From Desulfobacterales bacterium (GTDB taxonomy: Bacteria; Desulfobacterota; Desulfobacteria; Desulfobacterales; JAHEIW01): a stretch of 64,000 nt of DNA. Below, piece after piece: positions 27,850 to 35,347 of the stretch. Position 1 is the stretch's first letter. Each line of letters opens with the position of its first letter. The DNA is taken from assembly GCA_030066985.1 (NCBI GenBank), contig JASJAN010000011.1, forward strand, positions 1 through 64,000. The letters are read 5' to 3'. A program made the translations under genes and the position numbers. The notes beneath the pieces were generated by a model. That model searched no databases, was not told the origin of the DNA, and was given only the letters and a program-made list of their open reading frames with translations.

Positions 27850-29094
27850 TTAATCGAGGATGCGTAGAAGCCTTAAAGCTATGGGCTCGGTGGATTTGCC
27901 CGGGCTGTTGAGCATGATCACATAGCGGCAGAGCTTACCGTTGGCTCTTTTGATATAACCGGCGCGCGTGCTGATACCATAAAGCGTTCCGGTCTTGTAA
28001 TATTCTCTGCCCGCCCGGCGCATATAATAATGGTAGGGCAAAAATTCTTGCAGAACACGTTCCATTTGACTGGCTGACACTTTGTTGTCACGGGATATTC
28101 CAGACCCTTCGACAATCTTCATGTCCGCCAAGCCCAATACCTCTTCGGCATAATCGCCTGCGATGGTGACCCCTTTGGCAAGGGTGCCCGGAGATCCGAT
28201 GATATGGGCGCCGGTGGCGATTAACACCTGGTTGGTCATAAAATTATTGGAATGTTCCAAAAGTCTGACAACATTCTGATCGAGTGATGCAACGGATTCA
28301 TATCGATATACCAATCGGTCAACTTCCGTATCAACTTTTCCCAGCTTGATCTTGCCCTTGAAGCGCACCCCCTGCTGTTTCAAGAAATATTGGAAAAGCT
28401 GGCCGGCATAGAGCGATATTTCGTCTTTATGATGGGAAAAAACGATGCGGCCGGCTTTAAGTTTTGAGGCCTTGATTCTTTTGATCACCGAGGGCAATAA
28501 GGGTGTTTGGGGTTCGGCACTGACATACCCCTTTGCGGTGCGTCTAAAGGCCACCGTGTTGAAATTGACACACAGTGCGCCATTGGGAGCATCATAAGGT
28601 TGGGCTGATGAGGTAATTCCAGGAATGGTCAACGGCTGCTGGAAATAGGAGTCGTCCATAATCAGATCGTTCAGCGGGTTTGATGTTTTTAAAAGGACTG
28701 CCAAGATCTGTGAGATTTTTGCAATGTTCTCGGAAATCAGCAGGGGATCGCCATACCCCTTGATTATAAGATTTGATTGCTGATCCAAATAGAACTCGGT
28801 CGGAAATCGGTAATTGTCCCCAAGATAGTGCAAAGCCACCAGGGAGGTAAATACTTTTAAAATCGAGGCTGGTATTCGCTTTTTGTCGGCATTTTTCGAA
28901 AATAGGATTTGACCCTGGGCATCGGTGATCAAAATGGAATCATTTTGCCCGATCAAGGCTTCCAGTTCAGAAAAATTCTGGGCCATCCCAGAGACGGGGG
29001 CTGCGAGAAGCACGAGGAAGATGAGCCGCTGCAGACAATATGCAACCACTCGATGCTTGTGAAGCCTGGCTTGAAAAATAACGAATCGACTCAT
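27850..29094 (-). CDS. dacB: D-alanyl-D-alanine carboxypeptidase/endopeptidase (PBP4, S13)
   Basis: The protein has a signal peptide (RLIFLVLLAAPVSGMAQ) after a basic leader, so it acts in the periplasm. The penicillin-binding motifs are all present: SxxK in PASILKVFTSL, SxN in EHSNNFMTNQ, and KTG in YKTGTLYGIS. PBP4-type enzymes cut peptide cross-links and terminal D-Ala. It is 414 residues, slightly shorter than E. coli DacB, which has a larger insertion domain. Confidence 0.9.
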   Translation of the reverse strand: MSRFVIFQARLHKHRVVAYCLQRLIFLVLLAAPVSGMAQNFSELEALIGQNDSILITDAQGQILFSKNADKKRIPASILKVFTSLVALHYLGDNYRFPTEFYLDQQSNLIIKGYGDPLLISENIAKISQILAVLLKTSNPLNDLIMDDSYFQQPLTIPGITSSAQPYDAPNGALCVNFNTVAFRRTAKGYVSAEPQTPLLPSVIKRIKASKLKAGRIVFSHHKDEISLYAGQLFQYFLKQQGVRFKGKIKLGKVDTEVDRLVYRYESVASLDQNVVRLLEHSNNFMTNQVLIATGAHIIGSPGTLAKGVTIAGDYAEEVLGLADMKIVEGSGISRDNKVSASQMERVLQEFLPYHYYMRRAGREYYKTGTLYGISTRAGYIKRANGKLCRYVIMLNSPGKSTEPIALRLLRILD

Positions 29095-29220
29095 GGGCTT
29101 TAAAAATACCGTTGTCGTGGGGCCAAACTATCTTTAATCAAATGAATACCACATGATTTTAACAAAAGACTGAATTTCTGCTCTAAACTGATCCACTGCG
29201 GCTTCACATGTCGGCGGTCG

Positions 29221-29664
29221 CTACTGTGGGCTCTCAATAATAATGGTTACCGGGCCGTCATTGACTAAAGCGACTGCCATCATAGCGCCAAAATGACCGG
29301 TTTGCACCCTGATACCGTGGTGGCGCACCCTCTCAACAAAGGCCTCGTAAAGTTCAGTCGCCTTCTCGGGTTCAGCCGCCTCGATAAAAGAAGGCCGTCT
29401 GCCTTTGCGACAATCCGCCAATAAGGTAAATTGAGAAACCGCCAGCAGCTCACCACCGGTTTGCAACAGCGAGCGGTTCATCTTGCCCTTCGCATCTTCA
29501 AAAATCCTGAGATGAATAATTTTGTTAACCAGATAATCGGCATCCTGGGCAGTGTCGTTTTTGGCAATCCCCAGCAATATGAGTAAACCGCTTCCGATTT
29601 GGGCTACAATCTGGTCATCGACTTTAACCGAACTTTGCTCAACTCTTTGAATAACAGCACGCAT
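29221..29664 (-). CDS. dtd: D-aminoacyl-tRNA deacylase
   Basis: Dtd removes D-amino acids wrongly attached to tRNA. The sequence starts [15 protein letters not shown] and has the cross-subunit motif [21 protein letters not shown] (SQFTL), then the [19 protein letters not shown] segment (Gly-cis-Pro-type region in the family is NDGPVTI here). Length (147) is exact. It lies upstream of dacB on the same strand. Confidence 0.96.
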   Translation of the reverse strand: MRAVIQRVEQSSVKVDDQIVAQIGSGLLILLGIAKNDTAQDADYLVNKIIHLRIFEDAKGKMNRSLLQTGGELLAVSQFTLLADCRKGRRPSFIEAAEPEKATELYEAFVERVRHHGIRVQTGHFGAMMAVALVNDGPVTIIIESPQ

Positions 29665-30041
29665 GGGTCGCCATCCCGATTATGCTTTCAATACAGAGGC
29701 CTATAATTTGCTGAAAAAGCTAGTAAAATTTCAGAAAAGGCTATTTTGTCAGCCTATTTAACGTATTATCTCACAATCTGACCGCCTAACCAACAGCTAA
29801 GAATAAGTTTACCCTTTACGGTAGGCGGGCAGGTATGTCAAGATACCCCTTCGAAATGCCGTATGATTCGGTAGCATGCAAGGCACCTTCAACCGCCGGG
29901 CCGTTGAATTCTTATGGGTTGAAGAAACTTTATTTTTATAATATAAATAGTTTAGGTATATTATCAACGATTGAGCACTGCTTTCATCAAAAGCACGCCG
30001 AGCTGTGAAGGGCGATCCGCAGCCGGCTGGGAGACGGATAT
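29665..30041. other. Non-coding stretch with short hairpins before the cyclase gene
   Basis: No gene is supportable. The middle part holds short perfect stems, for example GGTAT/ATACC at about 29832-29847 and TTCAAC/GTTGAA at about 29888-29908, then an AT-rich block with a candidate promoter at 29919-29947. The stems could belong to a small RNA, but I see no known RNA family core. Confidence 0.35.
29919..29947 (+). promoter_or_regulatory. Candidate sigma-70-type promoter for the cyclase gene
   Basis: TTGAAG (29919-29924), a 17-base spacer and TATAAA (29942-29947) form a good vegetative promoter. It is 94 bases upstream of the TTG start at 30042. Confidence 0.5.
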
Positions 30042-32609
30042 TTGAAGAAAAAAAACTTATATACGAAACTGAACCTGGTATTTGGCCTTTTCTTTTTCTT
30101 TCCGGTTCTGGGATTTATCTTTTTTAGCATAAAATACGACATGCTTTCGGACAAGTATGTCCCTTTATTTTTTTTGGGCATCCTGATTTTTTCGTTTGCC
30201 GGTTTTTCCATACTAAAGAAATTGTTCGATAAAATTTCGAATATATCCGAGCAGATGTCATCCAATTATTTGGGAGACTTTCCGGATGACACGCTTTCCT
30301 CGGGCACCGATGAGCTGCAAAACATTGTGCAGTCTTTTAGCGCCATTGAACAGCGTTTTGGTAACACGTTTCATGCCCTTGAGAAAAAGGCTTCTGAAAT
30401 ATCCATATTAAAAGAGCTGTCAGAATTATGTTATGTTACTTTTGATGCTGAAGAGATCCTGCACATAACCCTCGAGCGTGCGCTGATGCTGACCAACTCG
30501 GACCTGGGATCGATTCTGACCGTCAACAAAGTCGAACCCAAGACATTTGTGGTCAAAGCCACCGTAGGTCTGGGAAAATTTGTCAAAGCCGGCGACCGTA
30601 TTGATTTTGAAACCAGCATCGCCAAATATGCCGTTATCAACAAGTCCCCGCTCGTTGTCGAAGATATCGAAAGGGACAATCGCTTCGGTCGAGCCAATCT
30701 GGCCCACTATGGCACCAAGTCCTTTGTCTGCATGCCGATCAAAACCAGCAAGGAGATTTTCGGGGTTCTGACCATTTCCTCGCGACAGGATCGCATTTAT
30801 ACCCAAGAGGATGTTGAGGTTCTGACCCCTTTGTTGAGCAATGCGGCCTTTACCTATGAAAATTTGCGTCTGCTAAAAGAAAATGATCGCAACGCGCTGC
30901 ACCTAAGATCTATTGAAAAAATATTTAAAATTCTGACGTCCAGCTTCAGAGACACCGAATTGCTGCATGCGGTTCTTAATGAGCTTCAAAGCGTCGTTCC
31001 GTTTGACCTGGCCTTCGTGCTGACCCAGGATGACTCACAGCCCGGGCATTTAAAGATTTTCGATTTGCTCATCAGCGGTCCCTCAAATCTGGTCAGAGGC
31101 ACCAGTTATCCCATCAGAGACTCCATTCTGGGCAAAGTATTCAAGCAGGAAAGCAGTCTGCTGGTGGATAATACCTGTTCGATGGCCAATGCGCTAGATC
31201 GTGAGCTTTTTGCCGATCAGGGTTGTACCGCCTGTCTGTTGGCTCCTTTAAAAAGTGATGGCAGCGTCACCGGGGTTTTGGCCTTAGCCGCACACGATGC
31301 CAATATGTTTTACAATGCGCACAAGCTCATTACCTGGATTGCCAATGGCCTTTCGTTGGCAATTGAGCGCAACCGGCTGTCAGCTGCGGTCGTCAAACGA
31401 AACCAGGAATTGGATACCATTCGTCAGGTTGGCAGCGCACTCGCGTCGTCAACTTTTGATATCAGTAAGGTTTTAAAATACACGATGGATATGATTCGCG
31501 AGGTGATGAATGTCGAAGCCGGTTCATTGCTTTTCCTGGAAAGTGATGAACTAGAGGTTGCGGTTGCCTTCAATATCAAGATCAAATCCATGAAAAAATT
31601 TCGCCTCAAAATCGGGCAGGGGATTGCTGGTTACGTGGCTGCCAGAGGCAAATCCATACTGGTCAACGAGATTGAAAAATCCCCTCATTTTTTTCCGATG
31701 GTGGATGAGTCTACAGGATTTAAAACCGAGTCTGCACTTTGCGTGCCCATGGTATCACAGGGCAAGGTCATTGGCGTTATCGAGGTTCTCAATAAAATAA
31801 ACGGGGAATTCGATACCGATGACAAAGATTTGTTGCAATCGATTGCCACATCGGTGTGTATTGCTTTGGAAAACGCCCGGCTTTACAAAGAAACCGTCAG
31901 CATGGCTGAACAAGAGCGCGATATTCGGCACATGTTCCAGAAGTTTGTCCCCAAAGAAGTTCTGGATAAAATTATTTATGATTCCGAAAATGAAAAGCCG
32001 GTGGTTGAAGAATTGAAAACCCTGACCCTGCTTAATATTGACATTCGGGGTTTTTCTGATCTTTCCCGCAAGATCGGCTCGCAAAAAACGGTCTCGCTTC
32101 TCAACAGTTTTTTCTCGGTTATGGGTGGCGTTGTCTTCAAACATTCCGGCATTGTGGACAAATACCTAGGCGATGGTTTTCTGGCCCTTTTTGGAGCGCC
32201 AGTGTCCAGTACCAAGGATGCGGATAATGCTATCGCTGCCGGTTTTGAAATGAAAAAATCCCTTGATGCGGTCAATCGATATTTGAAGCGCAAATTTGAT
32301 ACCACCGTCAAAATGGGCATTAGCATCCATACCGGTGAAGTGGTGGTCGGCAACATCGGCTTTGAACAAAAAATGGACTATACGGTAATCGGCGATCCCG
32401 TCAACACCGTCTTCAGGTTACAGAACCTGACAAAATCGTTTCCGAATGGGATATTAATCAGCGAAAATACGCTACGAGCGGCGCGAACTCGGCCTCATGT
32501 CGGCGAAATCAAGACATCAAGCGACCTTGCTCAGGAGCTCGGCGATATGAAAGTATATGAGTTGCTCGGTGAAAAGCCGGATAAACCTTATGTCATTGCC
32601 GCCCGTTAG
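30042..32609 (+). CDS. Membrane-anchored three-GAF class III adenylate/guanylate cyclase
   Basis: The protein has two transmembrane helices (about 10-30 and 39-58) with almost no periplasmic loop, a short linker, three GAF domains (about 120-275, 295-440 and 465-615), and a C-terminal class III cyclase (about 660-800). Both metal aspartates are present, in LLNIDIRGFSD and YLGDGFLALFG, with the later KMDYTVIGDPVN segment typical of active enzymes. GAF domains may bind cyclic nucleotides or sense redox or small molecules. The start is TTG. It is a single gene with no obvious effector beside it; whether it makes cAMP or cGMP cannot be read with certainty. Confidence 0.9.
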   Translation: MKKKNLYTKLNLVFGLFFFFPVLGFIFFSIKYDMLSDKYVPLFFLGILIFSFAGFSILKKLFDKISNISEQMSSNYLGDFPDDTLSSGTDELQNIVQSFSAIEQRFGNTFHALEKKASEISILKELSELCYVTFDAEEILHITLERALMLTNSDLGSILTVNKVEPKTFVVKATVGLGKFVKAGDRIDFETSIAKYAVINKSPLVVEDIERDNRFGRANLAHYGTKSFVCMPIKTSKEIFGVLTISSRQDRIYTQEDVEVLTPLLSNAAFTYENLRLLKENDRNALHLRSIEKIFKILTSSFRDTELLHAVLNELQSVVPFDLAFVLTQDDSQPGHLKIFDLLISGPSNLVRGTSYPIRDSILGKVFKQESSLLVDNTCSMANALDRELFADQGCTACLLAPLKSDGSVTGVLALAAHDANMFYNAHKLITWIANGLSLAIERNRLSAAVVKRNQELDTIRQVGSALASSTFDISKVLKYTMDMIREVMNVEAGSLLFLESDELEVAVAFNIKIKSMKKFRLKIGQGIAGYVAARGKSILVNEIEKSPHFFPMVDESTGFKTESALCVPMVSQGKVIGVIEVLNKINGEFDTDDKDLLQSIATSVCIALENARLYKETVSMAEQERDIRHMFQKFVPKEVLDKIIYDSENEKPVVEELKTLTLLNIDIRGFSDLSRKIGSQKTVSLLNSFFSVMGGVVFKHSGIVDKYLGDGFLALFGAPVSSTKDADNAIAAGFEMKKSLDAVNRYLKRKFDTTVKMGISIHTGEVVVGNIGFEQKMDYTVIGDPVNTVFRLQNLTKSFPNGILISENTLRAARTRPHVGEIKTSSDLAQELGDMKVYELLGEKPDKPYVIAAR

Positions 32610-32756
32610 CGCACCTTTGCACTTCATATTGTTATCTGCAAAAACGTTACTGTTCGCCGGCAAACACCACAGGCATTTGTTTACATTCATCCAACCCTAA
32701 AATAGGCAGAGGCGTTACAGCGCCAGCGTTTGCAGCGGATCACGACGGAGAAAAGC

Positions 32757-33329
32757 ATGAAAGATTCGGGCGACCAGGGATTCTTAAAAGGACAATTTCT
32801 GATGGCCATGCCCGGTCTGGTAGACCCTAATTTTCACCAGACGGTCACCTGTATGTGTGAACACAACGCTGATGGCGCCATGGGGGTGGTCATCAATCGG
32901 GTCCATCATGCCCTAACGGCAAAGGATATTTTTGAAGAGCTCAACATCGATTGCGCGCCCGGGGCCGAACGAATTCCGATTCACCTCGGCGGTCCGGTCC
33001 ATATTGCTGAAATTTTTGTGCTGCATGGTCCCCCATTTGATTGGGAGGCCTCTTTAAAGATTACCCCTGAGGTTGCCCTGAGCAATACAAAAGATGTTAT
33101 CGAGGCGATAGCATCGGATAAAGGTCCGGAAGCATTTATTATATCTCTTGGTTGCGCCGGTTGGGGTCCGGGTCAGCTGGAAGCCGAAATTAAGCAAAAT
33201 GCCTGGTTGACGTATCCGGTGTTCGAAGACAACATCTTTAAGATGCCGGTTGAAGATCGTTGGAAAGAGGCTGTCAAGAAGATGGGCATTGATCCGAGGT
33301 TGCTTTCCGATAGAGCGGGTCATGCTTGA
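32757..33329 (+). CDS. AlgH/YqgE (UPF0301) family protein
   Basis: The protein starts FLKGQFLMAMPGLVDPNFHQTVTCM and has MGVVINRV, IHLGGPV and the GCAGWGPGQLEAEI motif, which together define the UPF0301 family. AlgH is linked to alginate and virulence regulation in Pseudomonas, but its biochemical role is not settled. The ATG at 32757 has GGAG upstream; the longer in-frame opening at 32730 is not conserved. Length is 190 residues. Confidence 0.93.
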   Translation: MKDSGDQGFLKGQFLMAMPGLVDPNFHQTVTCMCEHNADGAMGVVINRVHHALTAKDIFEELNIDCAPGAERIPIHLGGPVHIAEIFVLHGPPFDWEASLKITPEVALSNTKDVIEAIASDKGPEAFIISLGCAGWGPGQLEAEIKQNAWLTYPVFEDNIFKMPVEDRWKEAVKKMGIDPRLLSDRAGHA

Positions 33330-33344
33330 TGAAGGGTGTGATCT

Positions 33345-33500
33345 TTAGCGACGGGCTTGACTAGATTTGGCTTTGGCCTTGGTTTTTTTTTTCTTCAAAC
33401 AGTCTTTGTCTTTTCTAACAAATGCGCACAATTTCGGATTGTAATATTCTTTGCAGTTGAGAGGATTATAAAGCGGACATTCAGGATGCTTCTCGGACAT
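33345..33500 (-). CDS. Small Cys-rich basic protein
   Basis: From the ATG at 33500 this is a 51-residue protein with five cysteines in HPECPLYNPLNCKEYYNPKL, then CAFVRKDKDC, and a lysine-rich tail (KKKKTKAKAKSS). The spacing suggests a small metal-binding fold plus a nucleic-acid-binding tail. A longer frame to 33578 exists but adds nothing conserved. The ribosome site (GAAGGG) is weak and distant. I do not recognise the family; it converges with algH. Confidence 0.5.
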   Translation of the reverse strand: MSEKHPECPLYNPLNCKEYYNPKLCAFVRKDKDCLKKKKTKAKAKSSQARR

Positions 33501-33938
33501 AAACTGTTTTTTCCCTTCTTGAATTAAATTCCTGAGGCGGAACAGGCGTTTTGTAGCACATAATCTCAGGCTTGACAAGGCATTATATCACAATTCACGG
33601 CGCGCTAAAATCCACCGATGGATTCCTGCTCGGCGCTGCCGCTGTTTTGCCGATCAATTCACCATTTCAACACGGGTCCAAGCTGTGGACGCCTACCAGC
33701 CCCATGAGGGCATACCCGTGCAGTCTCAAACAGGATAGCCAGGCCCTGGAAGGCTGTTTATCCGTTTTTTCCTTGACCTCATTCAGCAGTCAAATTAGTC
33801 AAATTCCAGCTAATATCTAAATACAACCGGTGCGCTTGCAGCGCCCAGAAATTGAAAAATCAATAAAAGGCTATATTATTATGTCATCCTTTCTAAAACT
33901 TGGCGCTTGAACACTTCTATTTAGCGGAGGTAATTGAA
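33501..33938. other. Gene-free stretch before the activase gene
   Basis: I find no gene in these about 440 bases. Open frames here are short and lack domains or ribosome sites. A small GCGC-TTGCA-GCGC hairpin lies near 33830. A TTGACC at about 33773 might be part of a promoter, but no convincing -10 box follows at the right distance. Confidence 0.3.
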
Positions 33939-34712
33939 ATGATAACAGCAGGAATTGATTGTGGCGCCAAAAACACAAAAACGATTATCTTGCAACGAGG
34001 TCAGATTATCGGCAAAGCCATGCTCACCACCGGCTATGATCAAGATAAAGCCGTTATAGATTCCCTAAAGCAGGCAGCCGAGGATGCCGGCATTTCACGT
34101 GCCGATGTCCAAAGAATTGCTGTTACCGGATCCGGCAGGTGGGCGGTAAAAACTGCCGATGATACCATCAGTGACATCAAGGCCATGGCCAAAGGCGCCC
34201 ATTTTTTCTTTCACAATTCCCGCACCGTCATCGATGTCGGTGCCGAAGAGGGTCGGGCGGCCAAAATTGACGAACACGGCAACGTGGTGGATTACGCGAT
34301 TAATGAGAAATCCGCGGCCGGCGCCGGCACATTTATCGAAGGCATGGCCCGGGCGCTTGATGTGACCGTTGAAGAAATGGGGCCCTTGTGCCTTCAATCG
34401 GACAAAGACATCCCCATGAATGCCCAGTGCGTCATTTTTGCCGAATCAGATGTTGTTAACCTGATCCACGCCAATACCGCCAAGCCTGAGATCAGCAAAG
34501 CCATCCATGATGCAATCGCCAGCCGAATCGCTTCCATCGTCCGTCGCATCGGGATCAATGAAGATATCGTCATGTTCGGTGGTGTGGGGTACAATCCCGG
34601 ATTTATATCCGCGCTTAAAAAAGAATTGAAAGTCGATACCATCTATATCCCGGATGAACCTGAATATGGCACTGCGTTTGGCGCCGCTGTATTGGCGGCC
34701 GAAACGCAATGA
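33939..34712 (+). CDS. Orphan BcrAD/BadFG/HgdC-type CoA-substrate activase ATPase
   Basis: The protein is an ASKHA-fold ATPase of the BcrAD/BadF/BadG family: MITAGIDCGAKNTKTIIL at the N-terminus, VTGSGRWAV, VIDVGAEEGRAAKI, then INEKSAAGAGTFIEGMAR and NAQCVIFAESDVVNLI. Such proteins use ATP to pass an electron to 2-hydroxyacyl-CoA dehydratases or benzoyl-CoA reductases. The usual cluster Cys in NDKCAAGTG is Ser125 here, while Cys164 is kept, and the GGQD motif is GAEE, closer to BcrD-type subunits. GCGGAGG precedes the ATG at 33939. No dehydratase or reductase subunits are adjacent, so its partner is unknown. Confidence 0.85.
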   Translation: MITAGIDCGAKNTKTIILQRGQIIGKAMLTTGYDQDKAVIDSLKQAAEDAGISRADVQRIAVTGSGRWAVKTADDTISDIKAMAKGAHFFFHNSRTVIDVGAEEGRAAKIDEHGNVVDYAINEKSAAGAGTFIEGMARALDVTVEEMGPLCLQSDKDIPMNAQCVIFAESDVVNLIHANTAKPEISKAIHDAIASRIASIVRRIGINEDIVMFGGVGYNPGFISALKKELKVDTIYIPDEPEYGTAFGAAVLAAETQ

Positions 34713-34794
34713 TAGCTAATCTTATATGGCCGAATTCATATTTTTTTTAAATTTATTTACCAGCTTTTCGGCATCATATTTGATTATCCGGTGG

Positions 34795-34995
34795 TTTCAG
34801 GTGTCAGGTGCCACTTTACGGCCGCTGGCTTCTCGCTTCTGGCTGCTGGCCTGGACAAGCAGTCAACAAATTGATTTCCAAATCTGTTAAATTGTAAGGA
34901 TTATCGTTTTCAGGTGTTAGTCCCCCTCATTGACCCTTACATTTATCACCTGCTTGCCGCGCCGTCGCTTTAGCGAAGGCGGGATACCTGAACCT
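34795..34995. repeat. Mixed word-repeat region (CAGGTGTCAGGTG and GGCTTCTGGCTG)
   Basis: TTTCAGGTGTCAGGTG (34795-34810) is followed by GGCTTCTCGCTTCTGGCTG words (34827-34845), then a second TTTTCAGGTGTTAG (34907-34920), and CACCTG and CGCTTTAGCGAAGGCGGG at 34948-34983. Both words recur elsewhere: the first at 60604-60624, the second at 4488, 42989 and 60575. The stretch from 34713 to the next gene otherwise holds nothing I can name. Confidence 0.6.
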
Positions 34996-35347
34996 AGGAT
35001 ACTACCAGTTTTTCAAATTATTATTTGATTTAGATGCGTTATTTTGTGGATAAATATCGAACCTATTGTAATTAAACGATTTTCAGATCGGTTTTTTAGT
35101 TCGTATGATGCGCAATGGGGATATTATAACCTAAACACCCATTTCATTTATCCTAAATTTAGTGCACAGCTTCCCAATTATCTATTACAGATTCCGAATA
35201 AACAAATACAAAGTATTCCATCCCGGTGGTGATCCAGAAATGTTCAAACAAAGTCACGCGGTAGGGCATAGGTGGCTCTGAACCGTGTTTTAGACATAGC
35301 TAAAATTTGTAGATCGAATCCAATTGCGTTTTATCTTGAGGCATATT

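Noticed and set aside
33572-33820. Plus-strand 82-codon frame before the activase
   Set aside because: It has no ribosome site, no domain and unlikely composition.
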